DNA from: a virus
DNA: 64,000 nucleotides
IMG/VR virus record: IMGVR_UViG_3300045921_000191
Coordinates: 1-64,000 of that record
Reading direction: 5' to 3' (one strand)
Shown: one piece after another, positions 46,319 through 55,968 of the stretch
Layout of the letters: each line of letters starts with the position of its first letter
How positions within the stretch are numbered: the first letter of the stretch is position 1
Translations under genes and position numbers: made by a program
Notes under the pieces: model-generated
Database searches by the model: none
What the model saw: the letters and a program-made list of their open reading frames with translations, nothing else
Told to the model about the DNA's origin: nothing

Positions 46319-47383
46319 TTACAATTCTGCGTCGAACCCAAAATTTGATATACTTATAAGAGCAGCGTCAGTCAGACCATGACCACTTTTTGTCGCAGTA
46401 ATTTCCAAGTCACAAGCATTAAGAGATGCCGTGTAAGCACTTAGACTAAGTGAAAAACCACTTTGGGCAGTATTGCCAACAGTTCTTACTTGCCAGTTAG
46501 TTCCTTCAACATTGTTTATAAGTGTAGGGGTTGCTCTCATTGGGACTGGAACACGCAATCCGAAGACGATGGTGTTAGCGGTAGGCACACATCCAGCGCG
46601 GTTTCCGAGGTTGCCGTTAGTGAGGAAGGAACAATATCTCTGACAAAGAGCCAGTTCATCAGCGTAGCTTTCTCCAGCCAAAGAGAAAGGAGCCGTCTCA
46701 GTTCCAACATTTAACATTACTTGAGCAATTCTAAAATTAGTCGCTCCAGTATTAACGCCGTTGACCTGATTGGATGTGGCGTATAGGTTTCCAGATTGCC
46801 AAACGTCTTGTGCGGCTTGAAACGAAGTTCCTGCGGCTAATATAAAGCGTAGCCAAAGGCCGACGCCGTTGGAATAGTTCCACGTTCCTGCGGACGGAGT
46901 GGCTTTTAAAGGTATTACAATCTTTTCCCAAGTATTGGCTGAAGTGATTGTGTACTCTTTAATGTAATTCAAATCTAACGCAGAATTAGCCAAAGAGACG
47001 CAATAAATTCCAGGAATAGTTGCTTTTACCCAAAAACTGAGTACCATTGGTTTTTGAGCAATTCTTGCAAAATTAAAACCTTCAATTTTTTGAGCAAGAT
47101 ACATGAGATCGCCAGCAGCAATTGAAGTATCTGGGGTTGTCAAATTTAGTCGAAGTGATCTAGTAGATACTACTCCTGACTCGGCAAAAGTTGGAACGTC
47201 GGTATCCTGAGAAACCGTATGAACCATTGCTCCAACTTTATGATATACCCATCTATCCAAAGAATAAGCCCCATTTGCTATTGCTGCAAAACTAGTTCCT
47301 CGCTGGGCGAAGTCCATATTACCGTTAATAATAAAATTTTGAAGAGGATTATCTCTTAGATCTAAATTTAAAATTTTAGCCAT
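46319..47383 (-). CDS. adhesin-like tail-fibre protein A (FIINGN family), 354 aa
   Basis: The start contains NFIINGNMDFAQRGTSFAAI and YSLDRWVYH, the opening of a carbohydrate-binding-module-like domain common in phage fibre tips. Further conserved parts are VLSFWVKATIPG, IAQVMLNVGTETAPFSLAGE and ADELALCQRYCSF, and it ends in GFDAEL. Two paralogues lie at 47393-48481 and 49928-50914 and share all these landmarks. It likely binds a host surface glycan. It is the most divergent of the three at the C-terminus. Confidence 0.7.
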   Translation of the reverse strand: MAKILNLDLRDNPLQNFIINGNMDFAQRGTSFAAIANGAYSLDRWVYHKVGAMVHTVSQDTDVPTFAESGVVSTRSLRLNLTTPDTSIAAGDLMYLAQKIEGFNFARIAQKPMVLSFWVKATIPGIYCVSLANSALDLNYIKEYTITSANTWEKIVIPLKATPSAGTWNYSNGVGLWLRFILAAGTSFQAAQDVWQSGNLYATSNQVNGVNTGATNFRIAQVMLNVGTETAPFSLAGESYADELALCQRYCSFLTNGNLGNRAGCVPTANTIVFGLRVPVPMRATPTLINNVEGTNWQVRTVGNTAQSGFSLSLSAYTASLNACDLEITATKSGHGLTDAALISISNFGFDAEL

Positions 47384-47392
47384 ATATTCCTC

Positions 47393-48481
47393 TTAAAGTT
47401 CCGCGTCCGCAGTCCAATGCATTTTAATTTGTGCTCCTGCCGTTTGACTGTTAACTAATGCACCAAAATTTCGGTCGTTGGATTCAGAACCTATTGTAAG
47501 AGCTACATCAGAGGCGCCGACTCGGATTTGGTTGACCGCGCCCGTATCTGCACTATAAAGAATAACAGAAGGTGAAGCTCTCTTGCGTACAGCATAAGTA
47601 TTTCCAATTCTAAGTTGACCAGTCGAACCTACGCTGCCCCAATCAGGACCAGCATTGCTTATCGCTGCTGGAACTACATCGATTGCGTAGCTTTTTTCAT
47701 AGTAACGTTGGCAAAGAGCAAGCTCTTCTTGAATGGTTCTTCCTGCGCGAGAAAAGCCAGTGGCCCCCATGCTGGAACCTTCAACCAGAGATACTTGAGC
47801 AAATAGCATATTGTTAGTATTCAAATCCATAATATTTGCAAATGCTGCAGCAGTAGTCGTGTAAAAAGTACCAGTTGACCACGCGTTTAGGCTTCCACCT
47901 TGCCAAGTTGTTCCTTGGGCCGCTGGAGCTAATGTGATTTCCATTGCAAGTTGATTATCAAACAAGTAAGCCCCAGTGCTTTCAAAAGTCACTGCTACAG
48001 TTTTGAATTCCCAAGTATTAGCGGCGCTGATTGCAAATGTTGAAATTAAATTTCTATTTGGGCCAGAAACCGTATTAAAAGCTACTGGAAAAGTTCCTGT
48101 CTTAGAGGACTTGACCCAGAAAGATAAAGTACAAGCTTTTCCATGAAGACGTTGGTAGTCTTGACCTTCCATGCGGTAGGTAAGAGGACGCACAAGATCT
48201 CCAGCAGCAGGAGAGGTAAGAGCAGTTAAACAATTGAAGCGGTAGCTGTATAAAGACGCGTTTCCCGATTGTGCAGGAGTAGGAACATCAGTAGATCGCA
48301 GAATTGAAAAGTTTTTAGAAGTAGCTCCAGTGCCGTAACAGCTCATGCGATCTGCCGTATAAAGGTATACCGTAGAAGCCGTATTCACTGTAGTAGTTGT
48401 GCCTACCACTCGTTGCCAAAAATCAAAATTACCATTTATGATAAAGTTTCGATCATTTCTATCAATTCTAGGTGTTCCCAT
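47393..48481 (-). CDS. adhesin-like tail-fibre protein B (FIINGN family), 362 aa
   Basis: Paralogue of the genes on either side: NDRNFIINGNFDFWQRVVGT, YTADRMSCYG, CTLSFWVKSSKTGTFPVAF, FAQVSLVEGSSMGATGFSRA and ELALCQRYYEKSY, ending HWTADAEL. The DNA near its 3' end is almost identical to that of paralogue C, which shows recent duplication or gene conversion. It should bind the cell surface. Confidence 0.7.
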   Translation of the reverse strand: MGTPRIDRNDRNFIINGNFDFWQRVVGTTTTVNTASTVYLYTADRMSCYGTGATSKNFSILRSTDVPTPAQSGNASLYSYRFNCLTALTSPAAGDLVRPLTYRMEGQDYQRLHGKACTLSFWVKSSKTGTFPVAFNTVSGPNRNLISTFAISAANTWEFKTVAVTFESTGAYLFDNQLAMEITLAPAAQGTTWQGGSLNAWSTGTFYTTTAAAFANIMDLNTNNMLFAQVSLVEGSSMGATGFSRAGRTIQEELALCQRYYEKSYAIDVVPAAISNAGPDWGSVGSTGQLRIGNTYAVRKRASPSVILYSADTGAVNQIRVGASDVALTIGSESNDRNFGALVNSQTAGAQIKMHWTADAEL

Positions 48482-48494
48482 TACTCATCCTTCC

Positions 48495-49742
48495 TTAAGG
48501 CACAAACGTAGGCTTGCCATTTAATTGAACATCTCCAGAAACGACCCACTCGGTGGCTGCGGCATTTGCTGCCACGAGCATAGTCGCAGCATTATTGTTT
48601 GCTACGGCGTACCATCCGATAGATCCGCCATTGTTTCCAGCAGCGCAGCAGGCCTGACCAGATGTAAAACCATTTGCAAATGTTAACCCAGTAAATGTTA
48701 AGGTTGTTGAAGTGGCGGAAGCAGTTGTGCCTCTTAGATTAAACTTCATCCTCCATGAGCCATCCCGAGTTCTATAAGGAACTCCGACTCCTTTTGTCAG
48801 GGAGAAAGAGTTGGTGCCAGAAACAGTCAAATCATACTGAGTCAAGGCTGAAAGATTATCTCCTACGTAATTATCAATACTCTGCTTATTGCTGAGTACA
48901 GTATCACCAAAAGCTTTACGCTCCACTTCCGTAGGCGAAGCGGTCAAGTAATCCGTTACTGGATTACCAAACGCAATCGCAGCATCTTCAGCTAATCGTT
49001 GAATGATCCCTTGTTGACGCTCAAGATCTGAAAAGATCTGAACATCGCCACTGTAAATCTGAAATCCGATCTCAAACTGAATCAAATCACTTTGAACAGC
49101 AGGAGCGTTATTGAGTTCTATAGTAGTTCCGTACCCATTGCCAGCATCAATTTCTTGATAGTTACCATCAGCGCTAGGAGAGGCTGTAGCGTTACCTGTG
49201 TTACGAACTTGTAATACACCGTTACGCCAGATCTTAACTGCTCCAATTTGCATTGCAGCATTTTCGTTAACTTTGAAAATAGATCCCAAGTTGACAGTAG
49301 TGTTTCCTACGGGAACTTCTACAGTTCCTTTGATATTACGGCCTTCGCTAACGATTAGATCGCTAACAGGCACTTGATCAATCACACCTTCAAAAATCTC
49401 ACCATCAGCAGCACCTACGTTTAAGTAGTTACCAATGAGCATGATAGTTGTTGCGGTTACTGGAATAAAATCTAGATCTTGAATGAGCATTCCGCCCAAA
49501 GAAGATTTAAGTGAGAGGTTCTTTTTATTGATGGTTAGACGCGCAGCAGCAATTTCAGCAGCCGAGGCGTTAACAAAACTTGGCATTTCAGGAGGAGTCG
49601 TAAGAGCGTTCAAATCGATAGTCGTTTGCCCCAGAGTTGCCTTATGAGCAAAACGAATTTTACGCGTTGCGACAGCAGGAGAACGCGAAGGAGCAACGTC
49701 CTTCTTCCTGATCGAGATAGCTTGTTTTCCGAAAGTACTCAT
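48495..49742 (-). CDS. structural tail-fibre protein, 415 aa
   Basis: Beta-rich, Asn/Thr/Ala-rich sequence with repeated strands (TVEVPVGNTTVNLGSIFKVN; AVKIWRNGVLQVRN) and a C-terminal domain (YRTRDGSWRMKFNLRG; FTSGQACCAAGNNGGSIGWY) resembling a small tip domain of phage fibres. The segment RNGVL is shared with the 834-aa protein's repeats. The position between fibre paralogues supports a distal tail role. No specific family. Confidence 0.6.
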   Translation of the reverse strand: MSTFGKQAISIRKKDVAPSRSPAVATRKIRFAHKATLGQTTIDLNALTTPPEMPSFVNASAAEIAAARLTINKKNLSLKSSLGGMLIQDLDFIPVTATTIMLIGNYLNVGAADGEIFEGVIDQVPVSDLIVSEGRNIKGTVEVPVGNTTVNLGSIFKVNENAAMQIGAVKIWRNGVLQVRNTGNATASPSADGNYQEIDAGNGYGTTIELNNAPAVQSDLIQFEIGFQIYSGDVQIFSDLERQQGIIQRLAEDAAIAFGNPVTDYLTASPTEVERKAFGDTVLSNKQSIDNYVGDNLSALTQYDLTVSGTNSFSLTKGVGVPYRTRDGSWRMKFNLRGTTASATSTTLTFTGLTFANGFTSGQACCAAGNNGGSIGWYAVANNNAATMLVAANAAATEWVVSGDVQLNGKPTFVP

Positions 49743-49770
49743 ATTCCTTTTACCTTATTCTAATCAAAGA

Positions 49771-49926
49771 TTACAAGTCCTTGATGGGAGTATTTGACCA
49801 ACCAGTAATTGGTGCTTCGACCTCTACCGTATAATTTGTTCCATCAAAATTGCAAGTAATAATTCCTGCTGAGTGAGAAAGAACGATCCTAGGTTTGTAA
49901 GTAGATCTAGTAATTAATTGTGCCAT
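49771..49926 (-). CDS. small protein within the fibre operon, 51 aa
   Basis: A short frame fills the gap between the 415-aa protein and paralogue C: MAQLITRSTYKPRIVLSHSA, then GIITCNFDGTNYTVEVEAPI, then TGWSNTPIKDL. The strand pattern is protein-like and the ATG lies 1 base after the previous stop, so coupling is likely. It may be a small structural or capping piece. No family recognised. Confidence 0.55.
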   Translation of the reverse strand: MAQLITRSTYKPRIVLSHSAGIITCNFDGTNYTVEVEAPITGWSNTPIKDL

Positions 49927-49927
49927 C

Positions 49928-50914
49928 TTATAGCTCCGCGTCCGCGGTCCAATGAAAAGCTACTCGGTTTCCAGAAACAGTTGTGCCTGTAAATATAACA
50001 GAGTCTCCAGATTCAGATGGATCGTTAGTTCTAGCACATGCTATGTTTGTGCCTGCGGTAATGTCCCTACCTGAACCTGAAGCTCCAGTTGCGGTATTAT
50101 ATGTTAAAAAAGTATAGTTTGAAGTTCTTTTAAGAACCCTAAAATACACATGATACGTTACGTTAGTTGTAGTTGGGCTTGTTTCAAAATGTGCTCCATT
50201 TAAAACTGCGGTTCCAGGAGCATCATCTAATCTATAACTTTTCTCATAGTAACGTTGGCACAATGCTAATTCGCCAGAAACATCTTCTCCAGCTAAAGCA
50301 AAATTAGCTGGCGCAGCGCCTTCATTGAGCATCACCTGAGCCAGATCAATAGTCATTGTGGTATTTAGCGGTAATGCTAATATTAGTCGAATATAGTCAG
50401 AACTAGTTCCTAATGTTTTACCTGCGATTGAGGGAATAGAGAAAGTTAAAGTAAATTTTTTCCAACTGGTAGTTAGGTTTACGGTCTGAGCTGCGGTTGA
50501 AACAGGACTTGAGGGAGATCCTCCTGAACCAAACACTTGTTGAAAACTAACGTTCACGCTGCGTGCTGCATCTGCTTTTGCATAAAAACTAAGGGTTGCT
50601 TGTTTTCCAGCTAGAGTTCTGACAGATTCAATTTTGTGTTGAATTTGTCTAGCAGTAGACCCAGAGCCAGCTACAGTCTGCGCCCATCTATAAAAATAAG
50701 TAGGTTCTCCTGGAACATCTGTTTGGCCAAGAGTAAAAGCTTGTCTGGAAATTGTAAATGTTCCAATTGAACCGTCGTAGAAATGCGTAAAACGATCAGC
50801 CGTGTACGCTCCAGAAGAAGGGGTGGTAAACGACGTGCCGCGTTGCCAAAAGTCAAAGTTACCATTTATGATAAAATTTGGACTTGAATTTTTAATTAAT
50901 CCTATTGTCGCCAT
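49928..50914 (-). CDS. adhesin-like tail-fibre protein C (FIINGN family), 328 aa
   Basis: Paralogue of the proteins at 46319 and 47393: SSPNFIINGNFDFWQRGTSF, YTADRFTHFYDG, ATLSFYAKADAARSVNVSFQ, DLAQVMLNEGAAPANFALAG and ELALCQRYYEKSY, ending HWTADAEL. The YEKSY and HWTADAEL segments are shared exactly with paralogue B. The three copies give the phage several related binding tips. The stop of the upstream gene overlaps its start. Confidence 0.7.
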   Translation of the reverse strand: MATIGLIKNSSPNFIINGNFDFWQRGTSFTTPSSGAYTADRFTHFYDGSIGTFTISRQAFTLGQTDVPGEPTYFYRWAQTVAGSGSTARQIQHKIESVRTLAGKQATLSFYAKADAARSVNVSFQQVFGSGGSPSSPVSTAAQTVNLTTSWKKFTLTFSIPSIAGKTLGTSSDYIRLILALPLNTTMTIDLAQVMLNEGAAPANFALAGEDVSGELALCQRYYEKSYRLDDAPGTAVLNGAHFETSPTTTNVTYHVYFRVLKRTSNYTFLTYNTATGASGSGRDITAGTNIACARTNDPSESGDSVIFTGTTVSGNRVAFHWTADAEL

Positions 50915-52860
50915 TAGGTGCTCTCAAAAATGATGTTGTTACTGTTGTCTAGTCTCATTTCCACTAGAGTTCCATCGGGCCTGCGAAGAAGCACGCCACG
51001 ACCAGCTAACGATCTATCCACAGAAGGATCTGTTGAACCCAAATGATTGGCTGCAATCGTTGCCGCATTGTAGTCCGAATTATCAAATCCGCTTCCTTGA
51101 GATTGATCAAATATTAATTTAAACTTTTGACCTGCGTGTACAAATTGTCCACTTGGGAAAGTTACAGCATTACCATTGAGTCCGAACATTCCATAACGAT
51201 ATACTTGACCAGTAAATCCGTCATAAACTTTCAGATAACGAGCATCAGGTAGGAAATTAGTAATAGTAAAAGAGGTAGTATTTGCGTCCCCGTCTACTTC
51301 AAAGGCTTGAATAGCGTCATCGCCTGTTACTACGTTTGCAATCTTCTCTGCGTAAAATACTGCGTATCCGTTTAACTTACGATTCGCAGCACTCGAAATA
51401 ACCTTGACTCGTAGATCATACACATGACCTCTAAGTAGATAGGTAAGAGATACGCCAGAAGAAGTAGACCAAGTCGTGCCGTTGAAAATAGAACTGTTAT
51501 TAGGACCTGCACTATTAGCTCTCCATCGCAATGCGGTTGTGGAAGTAACAAAACTATTCTTATACGCTGCGTCAGTAATTACTGATAACCAATATGTGCC
51601 AGCGGGTAGAATTGCTTTTAAATCGCTAAGAACTACGGTATTGTCGCCTGCTGACAAAGATGAAATGCTTTGAGGAGACGATTCGTAAATCAGATCTGTT
51701 TGAGCAGTGGAGGGTTGTCCAGCACTGTCTCGCACCAATCTAACTCTAAAAGTACCAAGAGGAGATCCTACCTTATTCAGGTAAGTAGTGATTTCTCTGA
51801 CGGCAGTTTTAGTAGATAGTGTAAAAGGAGTAGCTCTGCTTTGCGCTGTTGAAGCGTTTAACTCTTGATCCGAGTTTTCGTTAACTGCTGCATACTCGTC
51901 TTGGTTAGCTAAGGCTGGTTCTGCTAGAACTTTATATCCACGAAAACGCTCAGTGGTTCCAAGGCGTTCCATGTCTAAAGTCTCAAAGTTAGTGCCATCA
52001 ATTGCTACAGATACTTGCGAAGCGCTGGTTTCTTCTGAACCAGAGAACCAATCCGTAATGACTTCGATTTGACGAGAGTCTTCTTCGGTCAAAAGCCATT
52101 CTGCGTCAAACATTTGAACAGATAACAGGAACTCTGTATTGTCCATATCATAAGTGTTGTCGACTAGGTTATAACTTCCAGTGGAAGCTCCGTCGATCAA
52201 AGTATCAGTAGATTGAGCAATAACGTTAGGAGTAAGATACTCGAAGTATGAATCGAAAAGGCGAATCTTCATCTCTTCGACGAATTCGTTTGCATTTCCA
52301 GATCCAGAACCTCCTCCGCCGCCTCCGACCATTTGAAAGATCGAAGTGTTAGTGATGTTTTCTATTGTTCCAGCGTTGTTAAAGATTGAAACGTATCCAA
52401 TCTTAAAAGTGCCAGAGGGAGCAGGAGGAACGGGGGCAGACGCTTCTACAGCGTTCGATGCTCCAACTACTACTCCTAGGTTTCCGATAGCAGTCAAGTA
52501 AATAGTTACTTTGACGTATTCGTTAGGAGGACAAGTTAGAATTCCGTTGTTTCCAGGAGAAACTGTGATAGTTCCGCCAGTAGAGGCAGGAAAAGTAATG
52601 GTTCCAGAAGTGAAAGCTGGGAGTAGGCCCCCGATATGAGGAATCGTGCGGTTGCGAAGAGTTACAGGATTTTGTACTTTGATGCTGCCGATGTTAAGAA
52701 CTAGGTTAGGTGTTGCTGTTGCAAACATGTGCAGAGGCGGAGTCGCTTCTGCGTTAAGTGATCTCAAGAGATCGTCTAATTCTGTTCCAGAAGCGAGGGC
52801 AAGGCGGTTCAAGGTATCCCTTGAAATTACTTGACGAGCATCAAATTTCGTGATAGCCAT
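50914..52860 (-). CDS. large tail or baseplate structural protein, 648 aa
   Basis: An N-terminal helix-containing attachment part (FDARQVISRDTLNRLALASG), a Gly-rich hinge (MVGGGGGGSGSGNANEF, about 180-196), then beta-rich domains including FRVRLVRDSAGQPSTAQTDL, TYWLSVITDAAY and a C-terminal GRGVLLRRPDGTLVEMRLDN. The layout fits a baseplate-proximal fibre or tail-spike shaft that carries the FIINGN proteins. The first residue overlaps the stop of the upstream gene (TAATG). No exact family. Confidence 0.6.
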   Translation of the reverse strand: MAITKFDARQVISRDTLNRLALASGTELDDLLRSLNAEATPPLHMFATATPNLVLNIGSIKVQNPVTLRNRTIPHIGGLLPAFTSGTITFPASTGGTITVSPGNNGILTCPPNEYVKVTIYLTAIGNLGVVVGASNAVEASAPVPPAPSGTFKIGYVSIFNNAGTIENITNTSIFQMVGGGGGGSGSGNANEFVEEMKIRLFDSYFEYLTPNVIAQSTDTLIDGASTGSYNLVDNTYDMDNTEFLLSVQMFDAEWLLTEEDSRQIEVITDWFSGSEETSASQVSVAIDGTNFETLDMERLGTTERFRGYKVLAEPALANQDEYAAVNENSDQELNASTAQSRATPFTLSTKTAVREITTYLNKVGSPLGTFRVRLVRDSAGQPSTAQTDLIYESSPQSISSLSAGDNTVVLSDLKAILPAGTYWLSVITDAAYKNSFVTSTTALRWRANSAGPNNSSIFNGTTWSTSSGVSLTYLLRGHVYDLRVKVISSAANRKLNGYAVFYAEKIANVVTGDDAIQAFEVDGDANTTSFTITNFLPDARYLKVYDGFTGQVYRYGMFGLNGNAVTFPSGQFVHAGQKFKLIFDQSQGSGFDNSDYNAATIAANHLGSTDPSVDRSLAGRGVLLRRPDGTLVEMRLDNSNNIIFEST

Positions 52861-53159
52861 TAAGCACTCCTATCTACTCTGAATCTTACAGCATCTCCAA
52901 CTAGTAAGTCAAAGGTAAAAGATACCTCAGTCCTAGGCGGAGATCCTTCGTAATTATAATCAACCAACTGCTCTAATCGTTGTCCACCCAAATACACTTC
53001 TAGTTCATCAGCGGAGTAGGTGCCTGATGCGGGAAGTTCTACTGGGGTTCCAGTTAAAATGGGAGACGCTACTATGAAACTTTCATCGTAAATGGAGATC
53101 GAGCCTGCTTCATCGAAGGATCTCGGAACTCCATTTGAAAGTCTTAGAAACTTACCCAT
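52860..53159 (-). CDS. small tail structural protein, 99 aa
   Basis: A beta-rich domain: SIYDESFIVASPILTGTPVE, then YSADELEVYLGGQRLEQLVD, YNYEGSPPRTEVSFTFDLLV and GDAVRFRVDR. The pattern Y-S-A-D-E-L-E-V-Y-L-G-G-Q-R-L resembles the strand-hairpin modules repeated in the 834-aa tail protein (LLVYRNGVLM), so it may be a single free module of that kind. It sits between two fibre genes. Confidence 0.6.
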   Translation of the reverse strand: MGKFLRLSNGVPRSFDEAGSISIYDESFIVASPILTGTPVELPASGTYSADELEVYLGGQRLEQLVDYNYEGSPPRTEVSFTFDLLVGDAVRFRVDRSA

Positions 53160-53175
53160 TCATTAATCCTCTCTC

Positions 53176-54630
53176 TTAGTTAACGCCCATTATTTGAATT
53201 TGAACTTCAAGGTTGTTGGCATCTCGTGCCATAGCAACTTTGACCACGGCTTCGTCAGCAGCGGAAGGAGCAGTGTTTGACAAAGCTCCAGCAGCGTTCA
53301 AATAAATAGGCGCGCCTACTGTAAACCCGTGTGAAGGGGCGTTCAGCAAACCAGCCTTAGTTACCGTAACAGGATCTCCTGCGGCAAGCGAGGTAGAAGG
53401 ACGAACAAGTCCCATAACATGGAAATTATCCACAGAACTTGCATCTTTGTCCGCCTTATAAACTCTACCAGCTACAAAACCTGCGTCGGCGGCTTTAGCC
53501 CATCGAACTGCGAACAGAGTTGCAGAAGCCATTGCTTCCCCAGCGTTAAGCGTTTCTTTAAGAGACGCGGAGCCAGCTTCGACTGTAACAAGGCGATCGG
53601 CCAATTCGTCCAAATGAGCGGCAATCGAAGAACCGTCGGCAACGGTCCAATCCGAAGCATCAGCTTGGGTATGGTTAAGATCTGCCGAATCTTTTGTGGC
53701 AAAACGAGTATCAAATCGAGCATTTGTGTAGTAAAGGTTAGTCGAACCTTCATCCAAGTCGTCTGTGTCTTTAGCAGCAAAAGCTGAATCAAATCGAGCT
53801 TGTGTGTAGTAAAGGTTAGCAGCGCCTTCAGCGATATCATCAGAATCTAGCACAACAACGCCAGTCATGCCGTTTACAGACATTACTGCGTCAGCATTAT
53901 CCGTTTGTTGCCAGATCGAACCATTGTAAACTACCCAATCTCCAATAGAGAAAGTTTGGTTTCCAGATCCAAGATCTTGAGTTCCAGCAACGCTAACTCG
54001 GTAAACCATACCAGCATCGCCAGTACCGTCTTGAAGTTGGGGATCATTAGCAGAAGCATCCCAAATACCTTCGTAGGTCATTACCGCAGAAGGAAGTTGA
54101 GCTACAGGAATCTTGCCACCACCATCAAGGGTAGCAACGCCGTTTGCTGCGCCTTTTTCGGTAAGTGCAATCTTTTCAGAATCAAGTTCGTTAAGAGCAG
54201 CTTGAACGTTAGTGGCCGCTAAATTGCCAGCAGGAACAGAGCTGATTGCAGAAGCGTCGTGCGCGTCTGCTGAGTCTGCAAGGTGGTCATCGATGTCTTG
54301 TTGAGCGTCAGCAGCGTCAGACAAAGCCTGAGTAGCGTCTGCTTGTGCGGCTTGTGCTGCGTCCAACGACTCTGCCAAAGCAGCTTCTACGTTAGTAGCG
54401 GTAAATTGTGCTGCTGCGTCTTCAATGCCAACTAGCGAAGCGCCAAGAGCGTTCGCATTAGAAGCAAGGTCTGTACGAATTGCAAGAAGCGAATCGAGTA
54501 ATGCTTTAGTCAGTTCAGTGGGAGACGAAGTTCCTACTTTAAGTGACCCAACAATAAGGGAGTTTTGAGAAAGGTCCACATGACGTTGTATGCCTGCGAC
54601 CAGTCTTGAGAGTCTTGAAATATCGGCCAT
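53176..54630 (-). CDS. tail-fibre protein with coiled coil and NLYYT repeats, 484 aa
   Basis: An N-terminal helical region (ISRLSRLVAGIQRHVDLSQN) is followed by an Ala/Asp-rich coiled coil (AALAESLDAAQAAQADATQA). Then comes a fibre module (GGGKIPVAQLPSAVMTYEGI; SIGDWVVYNGSIWQQ; SVNGMTGVVVLDSDDI) and two repeats with NLYYTQARFDSAFAAKD and NLYYTNARFDTRFATKD. The C-terminus has another small beta domain (GDPVTVTKAGLLNAP). These modules are widespread in phage tail fibres; the protein probably forms a trimeric shaft. Confidence 0.7.
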   Translation of the reverse strand: MADISRLSRLVAGIQRHVDLSQNSLIVGSLKVGTSSPTELTKALLDSLLAIRTDLASNANALGASLVGIEDAAAQFTATNVEAALAESLDAAQAAQADATQALSDAADAQQDIDDHLADSADAHDASAISSVPAGNLAATNVQAALNELDSEKIALTEKGAANGVATLDGGGKIPVAQLPSAVMTYEGIWDASANDPQLQDGTGDAGMVYRVSVAGTQDLGSGNQTFSIGDWVVYNGSIWQQTDNADAVMSVNGMTGVVVLDSDDIAEGAANLYYTQARFDSAFAAKDTDDLDEGSTNLYYTNARFDTRFATKDSADLNHTQADASDWTVADGSSIAAHLDELADRLVTVEAGSASLKETLNAGEAMASATLFAVRWAKAADAGFVAGRVYKADKDASSVDNFHVMGLVRPSTSLAAGDPVTVTKAGLLNAPSHGFTVGAPIYLNAAGALSNTAPSAADEAVVKVAMARDANNLEVQIQIMGVN

Positions 54631-54635
54631 TTGGG

Positions 54636-54839
54636 TTAGTTTCCTTGTTTCTTATCGAAATCTTTGGGTTTGATTTCAAACTGCATCATGGCTTTCATAC
54701 CGTAAACTTCCAAGATGCGGTTTGCTTGTTCGCATGCGTTATCGCATAGTTCTCGTAGTTTCTGTCCGATTGCTTCACTAAGTTGTTGAAGTTGTTCATC
54801 AGATAGATTCTCTGCATTTACGCGGCGTTCTCTGTTCAT
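54636..54839 (-). CDS. hypothetical helical protein, 67 aa
   Basis: Helical and charged (AENLSDEQLQQLSEAIGQKL; ELCDNACEQANRILEVYGMK), ending in a Lys-rich tail. It is located between two fibre genes, 5 bases from the next. It may be a chaperone or small structural helper. No family recognised. Confidence 0.5.
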   Translation of the reverse strand: MNRERRVNAENLSDEQLQQLSEAIGQKLRELCDNACEQANRILEVYGMKAMMQFEIKPKDFDKKQGN

Positions 54840-54884
54840 AGTATACCTCGATTCTTTCTGGGTTTTCTTTCCTATGTAAATGTA

Positions 54885-55958
54885 TTAAAGTTGTCCAACT
54901 AGTTGAATATTAACATGTAAATCCTTCAAAGATGGGTTAGAAGAATTCTCCATAATAGTTCCGATCTTTATTACAAAATCGCCCTCTTCAAATCCTCCTG
55001 ATCCAATATCAGGCTCTACGTCTGTTATTCCGCCAGTTTTGGATAAAAACACTGGAGATCCTACTGCAATGGCAGTACTAACGTCCTCTAAAATGCCACT
55101 CAAAACTACCACACCAGAGGCAGAGTCCGCTGTATTAGCTTTAACTACTCCAATGGTAGATAAGGCTTCGGCTTCTACGGAAGGATCTATCTCGTCCATC
55201 TCACCGTCTGAATTAACTCTTACTGGAGTGAGTTTGGTAATAGTGGACCCAGAGTTGTTATCCATCTCTTTTTCAAGAGCATTTGACGCACCGCCTCCAC
55301 CACCTGCTTCTTGAATCGCTGCGTCAATTAAGAAATTATCCCTATTTCTTATAACAGTCCTAGCTGCATCAGAAATAGGAGATCCTTGAAATAAAGCAAA
55401 ATTAGAAGTAGATCTGTATAAACTGGCCTGCCCTGCGGCTGGAGTAATTCCTACTTTCTCAACCTCCTGTATTACAACAGTAGTTGCCCATTTTGTTGTG
55501 GGATTAGAAAATGACAAAATCTTGTACTCTTTTCCTGTCGAATCAACTACTGAATCTCCTATCTCGGAGGCATTCGCCGAAGAGGAAGAGTCCCAACTAG
55601 CGGTCACAGTATAACTAAAATTTGGACCAGAAAGTAAAACAGCAGAATTTAAAGTTCCAGCAGTTCGCACAGCAGGTCTAAGATCGACTTGTCCTGGAGT
55701 AGCTATTGTAGAGTTGTAGTCGTCATCTTCTACTGGGAGTACATTGTTAGATAAGGCCGTCACGGTTACTACGTCGCCGTCTCCTACGGGTAGCGAAGTT
55801 GAGTTCGCTATCTCGTAAGTATTCATCGCTGTGTCCGTTATTACATCACCGTGTCTTGTAAATTTGGCGCTTGAGGCTGGGGAATAGTACAGTTCGATTG
55901 TATAAGTATTTCCTGCTATAAAAGTCGGATTAAAAATAAAAACAGATGTTGATAACAT
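54885..55958 (-). CDS. tail structural protein, 357 aa
   Basis: Beta-rich N-terminal two-thirds (AGNTYTIELYYSPASSAKFT; FSYTVTASWDSSSSANASEI), a Gly-rich hinge (IQEAGGGGGASNALEKEM) and a C-terminal domain of about 130 residues (ITKLTPVRVNSDGEMDEIDP; GDFVIKIGTIMENSSNPSLK) which resembles the ends of the 484-aa neighbour. The N-terminal domain probably attaches to the baseplate. No family name is supported. Confidence 0.6.
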   Translation of the reverse strand: MLSTSVFIFNPTFIAGNTYTIELYYSPASSAKFTRHGDVITDTAMNTYEIANSTSLPVGDGDVVTVTALSNNVLPVEDDDYNSTIATPGQVDLRPAVRTAGTLNSAVLLSGPNFSYTVTASWDSSSSANASEIGDSVVDSTGKEYKILSFSNPTTKWATTVVIQEVEKVGITPAAGQASLYRSTSNFALFQGSPISDAARTVIRNRDNFLIDAAIQEAGGGGGASNALEKEMDNNSGSTITKLTPVRVNSDGEMDEIDPSVEAEALSTIGVVKANTADSASGVVVLSGILEDVSTAIAVGSPVFLSKTGGITDVEPDIGSGGFEEGDFVIKIGTIMENSSNPSLKDLHVNIQLVGQL

Positions 55959-55968
55959 TTTTAAACTC

